Assembly (NCBI GenBank): GCA_004208945.1
Contig: SGPE01000024.1
Coordinates: forward strand, 186,001-250,000
Length of the DNA stretch: 64,000 nt
DNA from: Pseudoalteromonas sp. CO133X
GTDB lineage: Bacteria; Pseudomonadota; Gammaproteobacteria; Enterobacterales; Alteromonadaceae
Direction of reading: 5' to 3'
Shown: one piece after another, positions 1-8,642 of the stretch
How the letters are laid out: each line of letters starts with the position of its first letter
Position numbering within the stretch: position 1 is the stretch's first letter
Notes under the pieces: model-generated
What the model was told of the DNA's origin: nothing
Databases searched by the model: none
What the model saw: only the letters and a program-made list of their open reading frames with translations
Program-made: the position numbers and the translations under genes

Positions 1-1873
1 TGTACCAGGCTAAAACTGATTCATATACTTCACCCCAGAATGAGTAACGGTATTTCCCTTGAACCCGTGAATTCGTTATTTTCACTTGCAGCAAGGTGGG
101 TACTATATATAAGAAAATAGCGATAAAAGGAGCGTAAATGATTTGTGCGTTTAGGTAAATTAGCGCCAAAGGTGCAGTTAAAAACACAATACGTGGTATT
201 CCTGATAAAAAGTGCAGCATGGCATTGAGATAGCATAATCGTTGAGCAATATTTAAGCCTTTGCCGAGTAATGGATTATCTAAACGAAAAATTTGTGCCA
301 TCCCTCGAGCCCAACGGATCCGTTGACCAACATGAGCCGATAAACTGTCAGTGGCAAGGCCTGCTGCTTGTGGAATATTAATATAGGTGGTTTTATATCC
401 TGCACGCTGCATTCTAAGTGCTGTGTGCGCATCTTCGGTGACAGTTTCTACCGCAAATCCGCCAATTTCTTCAAGGGCACTGCGTTTTAATACTGCACAA
501 GAGCCACAGAAGAAGGTGGCATCCCACATGTCATTACCATCTTGGATCAGGCCATAAAATAGCATGTTTTCGTTAGGGATTTTACGATGGTTTTTTAAAT
601 TACGTTCAAAGGGATCCGCAGAAAAAAAGTGGTGAGGTGTTTGTACTAAGCACACTTTGCTGTCATTAATAAATTGGCCCATGGTCATTTGTAAAAACGA
701 CCGCGCAGGAATATGGTCACAATCAAAAATCGCGATGTATTGGCCGTTTGTCACCTGCATTGCATGGTTCATATTTCCAGCTTTTGCGTGATTATTATCT
801 GGGCGAGTTAAATAGCCAACGCCTATTTCTTCTGCAAATTCAGCAAACTCAGGACGTTTTCCGTCATCCAAAATGTAGATGTTAAGTTTGTCAGCCGGCC
901 AATCAATACTTTGTGCAGCAATGGTTGTTGGTTTAACAACATTTAATGGTTCATTGTAGGTCGGAATATAGATATCAACGGTTGGCCATGTTGATGTATC
1001 TTCATTAAGTGGAATTGGTTTTCTGCTTAAAGGGTTAATTGTTTGAAAAAAGCCTAAAATTAGCACCAGCCAAGCGTAGGTTTCTGCTAATAAAAGTCCA
1101 AACCCTAACCCTAATGCAAGTGGATCTCCCCAGTTGAGTGTTTCTGTGTAACGCCACCATAAATAGCGAGTAGAGGTGGTGACAGACAGGGTGATCATTG
1201 CAATTGTTGCCATTTGTCCTTCAACACGACGCAAAGAGTAGGCAACCAACAAAATAAGACTAATAAACACCGCTTGTGCTTCAACACTAAAAGGCACAGT
1301 GACAAAAATGGCGACAGCAAATATTAAGAGTGTGAAAAATGTCACTTTTAAGGTGCTGTTTTTCCACAGACTTGAAGTACTTATTTGTTGATACGCTTTT
1401 GACTTCTGTTGCTTTTTAGTTACAAGCCAAGCTCGCCTAAAAAAGCGCACTAGCTTGCTGTCTATCACGCGAACTATCCGTGCTGAGCGTATGAGCTTTC
1501 GCCATGTTTTACGCTGTTCTTGGGCAATGTGTGCCTGCGAAGTGGTGGTTGTGTTAAATAAAACCAAGTAACAGCTTTGTAGCACGATTCTGACGCAATT
1601 TGATGGCGTTAAAATTGGCTGTGTAACATGGGGATAGAAATATTTTATCGTCTTTTTTATGTTGTTTTTACGGTTTTTATCAAGCCTAAAAAATAGCGAT
1701 AAAAATAACACTATAAAGGGCATCATGAATGCCCCAAGCAAACTCATTTTATGTTGATTGAAATAACCATGAAATTTAAAAAATACAAAGCGGACAATTC
1801 TCTTTGTAAAAATAAGTCCTAAGCATAATTTTATAATACGCTCAGTGTTACTCACCCGAACCTTATTAGTCAT
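1..1873 (-). CDS. bcsA: Cellulose synthase catalytic subunit BcsA (partial, 3' end outside window)
   Basis: Inner-membrane family 2 glycosyltransferase that polymerises UDP-glucose into beta-1,4-glucan and exports it. About 624 codons are present. The frame is open to base 1, so the last transmembrane helices and the c-di-GMP-binding PilZ domain lie outside. The full GT motif set is readable: DDGK near residue 336, DCDH near 384, TEDAHT near 478 and QRIRWARG near 517. N-terminal transmembrane segments and an SFWGEVYE motif near the cut are also seen. The chosen ATG (1871-1873) overlaps the end of bcsQ by 8 nt, as expected for a coupled operon. bcsB, bcsZ and bcsC would be expected further left. 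Confidence 0.96.
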   Translation of the reverse strand, partial: MTNKVRVSNTERIIKLCLGLIFTKRIVRFVFFKFHGYFNQHKMSLLGAFMMPFIVLFLSLFFRLDKNRKNNIKKTIKYFYPHVTQPILTPSNCVRIVLQSCYLVLFNTTTTSQAHIAQEQRKTWRKLIRSARIVRVIDSKLVRFFRRAWLVTKKQQKSKAYQQISTSSLWKNSTLKVTFFTLLIFAVAIFVTVPFSVEAQAVFISLILLVAYSLRRVEGQMATIAMITLSVTTSTRYLWWRYTETLNWGDPLALGLGFGLLLAETYAWLVLILGFFQTINPLSRKPIPLNEDTSTWPTVDIYIPTYNEPLNVVKPTTIAAQSIDWPADKLNIYILDDGKRPEFAEFAEEIGVGYLTRPDNNHAKAGNMNHAMQVTNGQYIAIFDCDHIPARSFLQMTMGQFINDSKVCLVQTPHHFFSADPFERNLKNHRKIPNENMLFYGLIQDGNDMWDATFFCGSCAVLKRSALEEIGGFAVETVTEDAHTALRMQRAGYKTTYINIPQAAGLATDSLSAHVGQRIRWARGMAQIFRLDNPLLGKGLNIAQRLCYLNAMLHFLSGIPRIVFLTAPLALIYLNAQIIYAPFIAIFLYIVPTLLQVKITNSRVQGKYRYSFWGEVYESVLAWY

Positions 1874-2585
1874 TATTACTCGCTCTACTTACCAGCCAGC
1901 CCGCTAATGTTTCAAAGTCGTCATTGGCAACACTGTAAGGAGCGCAATTAATGGCGACATTACGAAATGCTGTTGCTTCTTTTATCACTTCATCTTGGTT
2001 GATATACAGTGGTGCGAGTAAAGGAAGTTCGGATTGCCATAATTGCAGAAGATCAGATTCAAGCTCAGAGGCAGAGTTAAATCGATTTATTAAAAAGTAA
2101 TGTTGCCAACTTGAAGTAGCGTGTTTAAGTGAATTTAAGCGCTTATAGATAAAACTGTGGCAAATAGCATCGCAGTTTACAAGTTCTAGGAAAATATCGT
2201 CTTCTGAAATTGGGTAATCAGGTACATCAATATGAGCAGGGCAGTCAAATAAAAACCACGCGTTTTCAGATTCTTTTAATTGCTCGCAGCTTTCTATGAC
2301 TGAGGTAAAGTTTAAATCAGTGAGGCTAGCACTGCCATAAGGTAAAAACTTAATACCATCATTATCTTGATGAAATTGGCAGCTGGCCGCATGAAAGCTG
2401 GAATAATCACTCCAACCTAATTGGTGCTCCCACGATAGACCTAGATGCAAGCCAACATCGCCTTTGGGATCAAGGTCAATAACGTATACGTTTTCGTTAG
2501 ATTTTCTTAAGGCGCAAGCAAGATTAGCGACAACGGATGTTGTACCTGTTCCACCTTTAATACCTTTTACAAAAACTCTCTTCAT
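1866..2585 (-). CDS. bcsQ: Cellulose biosynthesis ATPase BcsQ (ParA/MinD family)
   Basis: MinD/ParA-like ATPase of 239 aa, about the size of E. coli BcsQ. It has the deviant Walker A motif KGGTGTTS at residues 10-17 and a conserved LDPKGD-type segment near 40. In E. coli, BcsQ forms a complex with BcsR and BcsE that is needed for assembly and polar localisation of the synthase (family knowledge). The gene lies 3 nt after bcsR and overlaps bcsA, so the three are almost certainly co-transcribed. The start is the ATG at 2583-2585. BcsQ of this family acts at the cytoplasmic face of the Bcs complex rather than in chromosome partition. Confidence 0.93.
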   Translation of the reverse strand: MKRVFVKGIKGGTGTTSVVANLACALRKSNENVYVIDLDPKGDVGLHLGLSWEHQLGWSDYSSFHAASCQFHQDNDGIKFLPYGSASLTDLNFTSVIESCEQLKESENAWFLFDCPAHIDVPDYPISEDDIFLELVNCDAICHSFIYKRLNSLKHATSSWQHYFLINRFNSASELESDLLQLWQSELPLLAPLYINQDEVIKEATAFRNVAINCAPYSVANDDFETLAGWLVSRASNND

Positions 2586-2588
2586 TAT

Positions 2589-2804
2589 TTAGTATGTACT
2601 TTTGTTAATATTTTTAACTTGTTGTGTATCTTTAACGGATAAAGCGATATCTTTAATTAAAGGATATTTTTCGATTGTTTGGCGATTTTTTTCTACATCA
2701 ACTATTTCTATATATGTTTGGTTTTTTCCACCAAACTGATGGAGCAAATTATCAATGTCATATTGAGTTAAAATAGTTGATTTTTTTACTACATAATCAT
2801 TCAT
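2589..2804 (-). CDS. bcsR: Cellulose biosynthesis protein BcsR
   Basis: Small 71-aa protein just upstream of bcsQ. Its centre, from YDIDNLL to EKYPLIKDIA, follows the pattern of E. coli BcsR (about 62 aa), in which an aspartate-rich segment is followed by a W/Y-PLL/I motif. In E. coli BcsR pairs with BcsQ and stabilises it in the BcsRQE regulatory complex (family knowledge). The C-terminal tail of about 20 residues is rich in Lys, Asn and Gln and is not conserved. The gene is the first of the leftward operon and faces bcsE across about 120 bp. The match is short, so the call leans on position as well as similarity. Confidence 0.82.
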   Translation of the reverse strand: MNDYVVKKSTILTQYDIDNLLHQFGGKNQTYIEIVDVEKNRQTIEKYPLIKDIALSVKDTQQVKNINKSTY

Positions 2805-2925
2805 CTAAAGTATCCGCTACAACAAAACTAGATTTGAAGTGTTTATAAAACGTGGACATGGGCTGCATTATATATAGAATAGCGCCTAAAACTAGTACTA
2901 AAGTATCTTTTTCAAGGGTTTATTG
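2805..2925. promoter_or_regulatory. Divergent bcsRQA / bcsEFG promoter region
   Basis: This 121-bp gap separates the two cellulose operons and must hold both promoters. On the plus strand a TGGACA at 2853-2858 and a TAGAAT at 2875-2880, 16 bp apart, form a reasonable sigma-70 promoter for bcsEFG. On the minus strand a TATAAA (2842-2847) could be the -10 for bcsRQA, but I see no good -35 for it. Two CTA-rich stretches, ACTAGAT near 2828 and ACTAGTACTAAAG near 2890, flank the region. I cannot name a regulator. Confidence 0.5.
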
Positions 2926-4551
2926 GTGCCTTATTTAAATATAACAGGGTTAATGACGGCCTATTCGGTGTTAAAACGCAGTGCAAATTATGCACTACTG
3001 GCACCTTTAGACAATCAGTTATTAGAGCTAGCTAGGCATGTTTTTGCTAATAACAAAGGCTCTGTATTCTTACTCTCAGAACAGGTTGATATGTTCTTTA
3101 ATGGTGAGCAAGGTGATGTTTTTCATCAGCTATTTGAACAAGGTCGCTTATATCCATTTCGTTTACATTATGATTCAATTTTAGCAAAAAAGTCACACTT
3201 TTCACGCGGGGTGATTAATGAGCTAAAACATTATGACGAACTTAAGGACAGTACCGTTGTTGTGCATTTGCATAGTGAACGGATTTCATCCCTTGACGAA
3301 GTGCAGTTAACCAAAAAAATAAGTTATTATCGTGAACTTGCAATATCTCAAAGTGCAACTGTCATTTTTTTAATTTCGGGTGCTGAAGTAAATAGTGTGC
3401 GACGACAGTTTTTAGGTATTAATACACTTTTTGATGGCATGATTTTTATGACCCAAGAAGCCTCAATTCGTACCTTAGAATATGATTATTGGAGTCACAG
3501 CGAAGGAGTTATTGCTGCTAAAAGTGTTAATTTACAGCTGCTTAATAAGCAATTGTCGGTATTTGAGAGTGATTTAGACGCGCACACTGACAAACGTTCA
3601 ATGCATCAAGAGCTAGATGAAGATGAAGTTTGGGTGGTACGAAGTGCGGTACCACAAGGCACTAAGCTTCCTGCTCTTTACAAGGTGGTTGAAGATAACG
3701 ATGCGCTATATAAAACTGCGCTGACTCGAAAAGCTGCCACGCTCGTTTTTTCAGTTACACGCTACACTGACTTATCAGCTTTAGCACAAGAATGTTTTTT
3801 GCTTCGTAAACAATGCGGACGCAAATTAAAATTAGTTATTCAAAATGTAGATGGCATTATTCGTCATCAAGATGAATGCTTGTTTTTAGCCTTGGGTGTG
3901 AACCTGATTTTGTATAGTTTTTCGGAGCCATCTAGGCTGTTATCTCAAATTCAGTCGATTCAGGGGTTTCAATTCTCAAGGCCCTTACCCGATTCAATTG
4001 ATGATGTATTAAAATACAGTGAAAGCGCATTAAGCAAAGGGTATTTACCTATTCTGCGTTTTGCAGAGCAAGTGTCAAAACACAGTGATTCAGCAGCTAA
4101 CCTGGGGGTTAGTGGGGTGTTGGTCATGTTGCAGCTTTTACCGCGCATTGAAGCGATTCACCCATTGCATTTGTTTCATGTAAAACGAGAGGGGGATCTA
4201 TTTAGTTATGCCGATGGCTATATCTATTTGTATTTGCATGCGTGCCGTGAGCATGATGTTGAAAGTGCGATTAAACATTTGTTTAAATTACAAGTGAGTG
4301 ATTTTTTTACATCGAAAAATATTATTGCTGATCACTTTTACATACAACAAGAGTGTCGACGAATTCAACGTGACTACAATCAACAGGAAGTACCAGACTA
4401 CACAGAGCAATTAAAGGAAAATGTTAGTTATATTTTCGATGCCAAAGTGGCCGATATTGCTAATTTAAACACTGAAACCCCTGAATTTAAAAAAATCATC
4501 AGACCGATATCAACACCTGTTTCGGTTGAATTTAAAAGTGATGAGAGATGA
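2926..4551 (+). CDS. bcsE: Cellulose biosynthesis c-di-GMP-binding protein BcsE
   Basis: BcsE (about 541 aa; E. coli 523) has degenerate receiver-like and GIL domains and binds c-di-GMP, linking it to BcsRQ and BcsF (family knowledge). The GIL-domain I-site RxGD is present as REGD near residues 421-424, followed by a segment ending in SAIKHLF that mirrors E. coli. An ATLVFSVTRYTDL block near residue 270 matches the NTPase/receiver-like domain. The start is uncertain: a TTG at 2923 lies 4 nt after AAGGG, but the GTG at 2926 is better spaced (7 nt). The stop overlaps the ATG of bcsF by 2 nt. Divergent from bcsRQA. Confidence 0.92.
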   Translation: MPYLNITGLMTAYSVLKRSANYALLAPLDNQLLELARHVFANNKGSVFLLSEQVDMFFNGEQGDVFHQLFEQGRLYPFRLHYDSILAKKSHFSRGVINELKHYDELKDSTVVVHLHSERISSLDEVQLTKKISYYRELAISQSATVIFLISGAEVNSVRRQFLGINTLFDGMIFMTQEASIRTLEYDYWSHSEGVIAAKSVNLQLLNKQLSVFESDLDAHTDKRSMHQELDEDEVWVVRSAVPQGTKLPALYKVVEDNDALYKTALTRKAATLVFSVTRYTDLSALAQECFLLRKQCGRKLKLVIQNVDGIIRHQDECLFLALGVNLILYSFSEPSRLLSQIQSIQGFQFSRPLPDSIDDVLKYSESALSKGYLPILRFAEQVSKHSDSAANLGVSGVLVMLQLLPRIEAIHPLHLFHVKREGDLFSYADGYIYLYLHACREHDVESAIKHLFKLQVSDFFTSKNIIADHFYIQQECRRIQRDYNQQEVPDYTEQLKENVSYIFDAKVADIANLNTETPEFKKIIRPISTPVSVEFKSDER

Positions 4552-4724
4552 GCTTAAACCAGTTTTTAATTACCTTTTTAGTCGCCTTAATACTCGGTGT
4601 TTTACTCAGTAATGTAGGCAAGGTACTACTTAAAAAGATAGTACATGTTTATCGTAAACTAACATTCAGGCATGTGCTGCTAACCCCATATACTCCCAAA
4701 AAACAGAAAAAGGATAACCAGTGA
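4548..4724 (+). CDS. bcsF: Cellulose biosynthesis membrane protein BcsF
   Basis: A 58-aa protein starting at an ATG that overlaps the bcsE stop and ending 4 nt into bcsG. It has one hydrophobic helix, about residues 5-28 (FLITFLVALILGVLL and after), then a basic tail ending in KKQKKDNQ. This is the same plan as E. coli BcsF (63 aa), a single-pass protein that recruits BcsE and c-di-GMP to the membrane complex and BcsG (family knowledge). The sequence itself is weakly conserved, so size, topology and exact position between bcsE and bcsG carry the call. It is short enough for automatic annotation to miss. Confidence 0.85.
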   Translation: MSLNQFLITFLVALILGVLLSNVGKVLLKKIVHVYRKLTFRHVLLTPYTPKKQKKDNQ

Positions 4725-6304
4725 GGCTTTCAGGTTTAGGTGTTTGGAACTTATATTTCCTTATAAAGTTTTTTCTCTATAGTCGCTCAGATATCTCGTT
4801 TGACTTTTTAGCTAATTTAGCCTTTTTTGCTTTTTTGGCCTTATCTTTTCAGCAGCAATGGTTGATGCGTATTAAGCATGTTGTGAGTGTTGTTGTCGGT
4901 ATTGCATTGTTTTATCACGATTCATGGTTACCCCCCATATCACGACTCACAAAGCAGGCGGGAAATGTCCAAGATTTTAGCTTAGGCTACTTTTTTGAAA
5001 TAGTGTCGCGGGTGGTGAATATTGAGCTGATTCTGGCGTTATTTGTGCTATGTATAGTGTATTGGTATAGCGCTAGATGGCTCAGGTACACGAGCTTGTC
5101 TGTGATTGGGTTTGCATATGCTTATTGGCTAAGTATGTCAGTACCAAGCGATGGCTTAATTACCCCCATAGTTGTGCAAAATCAGTCAACGCCACGAGAA
5201 GAAAGCACAGCCGTATCTGGTGCATCAACAGCTGATACGCCAGATCAACAATTGCAGGCTTTTTATCAACAGCAAGCACAGCTAAAGACTCAGTTTCCAG
5301 CGTCTTTCAATGGTCGTCCTTTTGATGTTGTGGTGCTTAACATATGTTCCCTTGCTACGGCTGATTTAAATGCCATTGGTGTTAAGCCGCGAAATCTCTT
5401 TAGTGATTTTGATATTTTGTTCCGTGATTTTAACTCTGCTACATCATACAGTGGCCCTGCCGCTATTCGGCTTTTACGAGCCAGTTGTGGCCAAACCAGC
5501 CAAGATAAACTATTTGAACCTGTTGATAAACAATGCAAGTTGTTCAGTAATCTAGCTGAGTTAGGGTTTAAGACCTCTGTCGCTTTAAATCACGATGGTC
5601 ACTTTGATGATTTTATTGGCCTAATTAGACAGTATGGGGGAGTCTCAGTTCCTAAACTCGATTTTAGTCAGTTTAGTCCTGCTCAGTATGGATTTGATGG
5701 TAAGCCTATTTACTCTGATGGTGAGGTTTTGTCTGCTTGGTTAAATGAGCAAGCAGCAGAAGAGTTGCTACCAAGAGCACTCTATTATAATTCGATTAGT
5801 TTACATGATGGTAATCAGTTAGCTGGGCGTTCACGCATGAATAGCCTTGAAAGTTATCCTGCTAGGCAGCAAAGGTTGTTCGCAGATATTGCTCAGTTTA
5901 TTTCACAGCTTGAACGTGAAGGTCGAAATGTAATGTTAGTTGTTGTACCTGAGCATGGTGCGGCACTCAAAGGAGATAAGTTACAGTTTGCAGGGCTTCG
6001 AGAAATACCCAGCCCTGCGATTGTGTCAGTGCCGGCTGCTGTTAAGTTCATTGGCCCTGATATAAAGCACAGTGAATTATATGAAGTAGAAAAAACAGTG
6101 AGTTATTTTGCGTTGTCTGAATTAATCAGTAATGCAATGAAGTGGGATGCTTTTTCAGGTGCAGTGAATGTTCAACGCTTGGTTGATAGCTTACCGAGTG
6201 CAGCTAAAGTCGCAGAGAATCAAGACACAGTAATGATGTATATTAAAGGCCAACCATACATTCAATTGGATGGCGCCGAGTGGACTAAATACCCAAACAA
6301 CTAA
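4721..6304 (+). CDS. bcsG: Cellulose phosphoethanolamine transferase BcsG
   Basis: Inner-membrane protein (527 aa; E. coli 559) that moves phosphoethanolamine from phospholipid to cellulose. The first about 150 residues hold several transmembrane helices, followed by a Gln/Ser/Thr-rich linker and a periplasmic alkaline-phosphatase-fold domain. The catalytic serine lies in NICSLATADL (Ser210), and a late metal-site motif reads VVVPEHGAAL. The GTG start at 4721 has AAGGA six bases upstream and overlaps bcsF by 4 nt. Its presence means the product is probably pEtN-cellulose rather than plain cellulose. It is the last gene of bcsEFG. Confidence 0.94.
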   Translation: MRLSGLGVWNLYFLIKFFLYSRSDISFDFLANLAFFAFLALSFQQQWLMRIKHVVSVVVGIALFYHDSWLPPISRLTKQAGNVQDFSLGYFFEIVSRVVNIELILALFVLCIVYWYSARWLRYTSLSVIGFAYAYWLSMSVPSDGLITPIVVQNQSTPREESTAVSGASTADTPDQQLQAFYQQQAQLKTQFPASFNGRPFDVVVLNICSLATADLNAIGVKPRNLFSDFDILFRDFNSATSYSGPAAIRLLRASCGQTSQDKLFEPVDKQCKLFSNLAELGFKTSVALNHDGHFDDFIGLIRQYGGVSVPKLDFSQFSPAQYGFDGKPIYSDGEVLSAWLNEQAAEELLPRALYYNSISLHDGNQLAGRSRMNSLESYPARQQRLFADIAQFISQLEREGRNVMLVVVPEHGAALKGDKLQFAGLREIPSPAIVSVPAAVKFIGPDIKHSELYEVEKTVSYFALSELISNAMKWDAFSGAVNVQRLVDSLPSAAKVAENQDTVMMYIKGQPYIQLDGAEWTKYPNN

Positions 6305-6320
6305 TGCGTTTGGGTATATT

Positions 6321-6338
6321 TGTCCAAAAATCTTTACA
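6321..6338 (+). promoter_or_regulatory. Candidate TyrR box upstream of tyrR
   Basis: The sequence TGTCCA-AAAATC-TTTACA matches the TyrR box TGTAAA-N6-TTTACA at 10 of 12 fixed positions. It lies 70 bp before the tyrR start. E. coli tyrR is autorepressed through such a box, so the placement fits autoregulation; binding is inferred. Confidence 0.6.
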
Positions 6339-6407
6339 ATAGACTACCCACGAATGGGGAGTTAGCGTATTATTCGCTTACTATAGGTTCCCGTTCTTTG
6401 AGGATGT

Positions 6408-7964
6408 ATGCGTTTAGATATTCACTGTGCCGACCGAATTGGTATCGCCCAAGAGATTCTCAATATTTTGGTTAGTTATCAGGTTGATTTAAAAGGTATC
6501 GAAGTAGATTCGGTTAATTGCCGAATGTATGTCAGTTTCCCGCCAATAGAGTTTGAGCAATTTCAAAAGATTATGCCATCAATTCGATTAATTGATGGTG
6601 TGAAGGATGTCCGAACAACCGCATTTTTGCCTTCTGAGCGTGAGCACAACGAGTTAAACACATTATTAAGAGCCTTGCCAGATGGCGTCATTTCGATTGA
6701 TGCCAAAGGGTGGGTGCGCTTATGTAATGATGCTGCGTGTCGTGACTTACAGTTGTCTGAAAATGAAGTGATTGGCGCAAACATCAATAACTTATTGAAA
6801 GGATTTAACTTTACACGTTGGCTTGAGGGCAAAGAAGTGCTTGGCCAAACAACGCGTGTAGAAGTTGCAGGTGAAGATTTTATTGCTGATATATTACCTA
6901 TTTCTGTTCCACAAGGAGCTGAGGGTGATGTACTTGCCGGTGCGGTTATAAATATTAAGTCTCAAAGTCGTTTAGGCCAGCAGGTGAGTGCGTTTCGACG
7001 TTATGGTCAAGAAAGCTTTGCGACTATTCATAATTTTAGTACTGCTATGCGTCGTGTGGTTAGAGAAGCACGCAAGATGGCACAACTTGAAGCGCCGATA
7101 TTAATTACCGGTGAAACAGGCACAGGTAAAGAGTTGTTGGCACGTGCTTGTCACTATGCATCTAATCGCTCGGTTAAACCTTTTATTGCTTTATCCTGTG
7201 CATCTTTACCAGATGATGTCGCTGAGTCTGAGCTCTTTGGTTACGCTGGCTATGAAGAAAATGCAGCCCCTAAGCGTGGTGTTTTAGAGCAGGCTGATGG
7301 CGGCACGGTATTTTTAGATGAAGTTGGCGAGATGTCGACGCAACTACAAACGAAATTACTTCGCTTTTTACAAGACGGTACTTTTCGCAAAGTGGGCGAC
7401 GAGAACGAAGTAAAAGTAAACGTGCGTATTATTGCAGCGACACAAAAAGATTTACCAGCTATGGTACAAGAGGGCACATTTAGAGAAGATCTTTATTACC
7501 GAATCAATGTGCTAACTCTTGAGATAGCGCCACTTCGTGATAGAAAGGCGGATGTAGGACCATTGGCTGAGCACTTTATTCAAAAATATGCACAGCAAAA
7601 TGGCCACTCAGTGCCTGTATTATCGGATGATTGTTTAAGCTTTTTGCAAGACTACCCATGGCCTGGCAATGTGCGTCAGTTAGAAAATGCGATTTATCGT
7701 GCAGTCTCGTTGTTAGATGATAACGAACTTAGAATTGAGCATTTGCAGCTGCCTACATTCACCCACGACCTAGGCTATTTGGAGTCAGACTTTGAAGGTA
7801 CCTTAGATCAAGCTGTTAAACGCTTTGAGGCCACATTATTGCGAAAGTTATACCCTGCTTATCCAAGCTCCCGTCAGTTGGCTAAACGCTTAGGTCTGAG
7901 TCATACTGCGGTTGCTAATAAGCTAAGAGATTACGGCATAAATCGTAAGACCGTAAAGGTCTAA
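6408..7964 (+). CDS. tyrR: Transcriptional regulator TyrR
   Basis: Regulator of aromatic amino-acid biosynthesis and transport, 518 aa against 513 in E. coli. Domains in order: ACT domain (about 1-75), PAS domain (about 80-190), AAA+ domain with Walker A GETGTGKE and Walker B GGTVFLDEVGEM, and a C-terminal Fis-like helix-turn-helix (RQLAKRLGLSHTAVANKL). The GAFTGA loop that contacts sigma-54 is missing; the region reads ELFGYAGYEENAAPKRG, as expected for TyrR, which works with sigma-70. The gene has its own TyrR box and is followed by a terminator hairpin. The same window carries tyrA, a classical target, with two boxes. Confidence 0.95.
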   Translation: MRLDIHCADRIGIAQEILNILVSYQVDLKGIEVDSVNCRMYVSFPPIEFEQFQKIMPSIRLIDGVKDVRTTAFLPSEREHNELNTLLRALPDGVISIDAKGWVRLCNDAACRDLQLSENEVIGANINNLLKGFNFTRWLEGKEVLGQTTRVEVAGEDFIADILPISVPQGAEGDVLAGAVINIKSQSRLGQQVSAFRRYGQESFATIHNFSTAMRRVVREARKMAQLEAPILITGETGTGKELLARACHYASNRSVKPFIALSCASLPDDVAESELFGYAGYEENAAPKRGVLEQADGGTVFLDEVGEMSTQLQTKLLRFLQDGTFRKVGDENEVKVNVRIIAATQKDLPAMVQEGTFREDLYYRINVLTLEIAPLRDRKADVGPLAEHFIQKYAQQNGHSVPVLSDDCLSFLQDYPWPGNVRQLENAIYRAVSLLDDNELRIEHLQLPTFTHDLGYLESDFEGTLDQAVKRFEATLLRKLYPAYPSSRQLAKRLGLSHTAVANKLRDYGINRKTVKV

Positions 7965-8009
7965 TAGCAATTTCAATATTATTAAATAAATTGGTATATG
8001 GAGAAAATC

Positions 8010-8039
8010 AGCAAGCTGCATTAATTGCGGCTTGCTTTT
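8010..8039 (+). terminator. Rho-independent terminator after tyrR
   Basis: AGCAAGC and GCTTGCT arms with further partial pairing (TGCA/TGCG) around a TTAAT loop, ended by TTTT. It lies 45 bp after the tyrR stop and just before the convergent gene at 8045. Confidence 0.7.
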
Positions 8040-8044
8040 AAGCC

Positions 8045-8533
8045 TTATTGTTTTGTGCCCATATCCTTGGTTACACCATCAAGAACAAGGTTACTGATGC
8101 CATTATCGTCAAATTTAATGACGATGCTGATGTTATTACGGGCGAAGAAATAGTCGCGGTTGTCTAAACTAATAACATAGTTTCCTTTCACTGAATCAGT
8201 AAAGTCACGTTTTTTAAGCGTCAGTGTGTGCTCACCAATTTGCCAATTAAACCCTTCAAAAAAGCCGTTATTAAACTCTTGAACCCATATCTGTTTTTCA
8301 TCTTTACTTAATGTAATCGCTACCGAGTAAGATTCAGGGAGTGGCATATCATAAGTTTTGTTGCCAATAGTGAACTTTTCAGTATTTTGTTGCCATGCAA
8401 AGCCAAATTCAAACGCTTTTTCTACGCCGGTTGGATAGCTTAATACGCCTTGCCCTTTGTAGCTAAAATCTGCAAAAGCTAAGTGAGAGAATAAGCTTGT
8501 CGCCATTAGGAACACTAAATTTAACAATTTCAT
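8045..8533 (-). CDS. Secreted protein of unknown function
   Basis: I do not recognise this 162-aa protein. Residues 1-21 form a clear Sec signal peptide ending SHLAFA before DFSYKG. The mature part, about 140 residues, is rich in aromatic and alternating hydrophobic residues in short strands (FEFGFAW, YSVAITL, HTLTLKK, YFFARN), which suggests a small beta-rich periplasmic or secreted domain. There are no cysteines and no catalytic motif I can name. It is a single gene convergent with tyrR and divergent from the thioesterase gene at 8643. The start ATG at 8531-8533 has no strong ribosome-binding site; AAAGAAT lies just upstream. Confidence 0.75.
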   Translation of the reverse strand: MKLLNLVFLMATSLFSHLAFADFSYKGQGVLSYPTGVEKAFEFGFAWQQNTEKFTIGNKTYDMPLPESYSVAITLSKDEKQIWVQEFNNGFFEGFNWQIGEHTLTLKKRDFTDSVKGNYVISLDNRDYFFARNNISIVIKFDDNGISNLVLDGVTKDMGTKQ

Positions 8534-8642
8534 TAGACTATTCTTTTTTTATACTAATTTATGCACAGATTAGAGCAGAATATTCGCCATAGCAATATGC
8601 TGTGATACACTTTGGTTATTATCAACTGGTTAGACCTTTACC

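Noticed and set aside
6408..7964. sigma-54 activator
   Set aside because: The GAFTGA loop is missing and the ACT-PAS-AAA-HTH plan is that of TyrR, which works with sigma-70.
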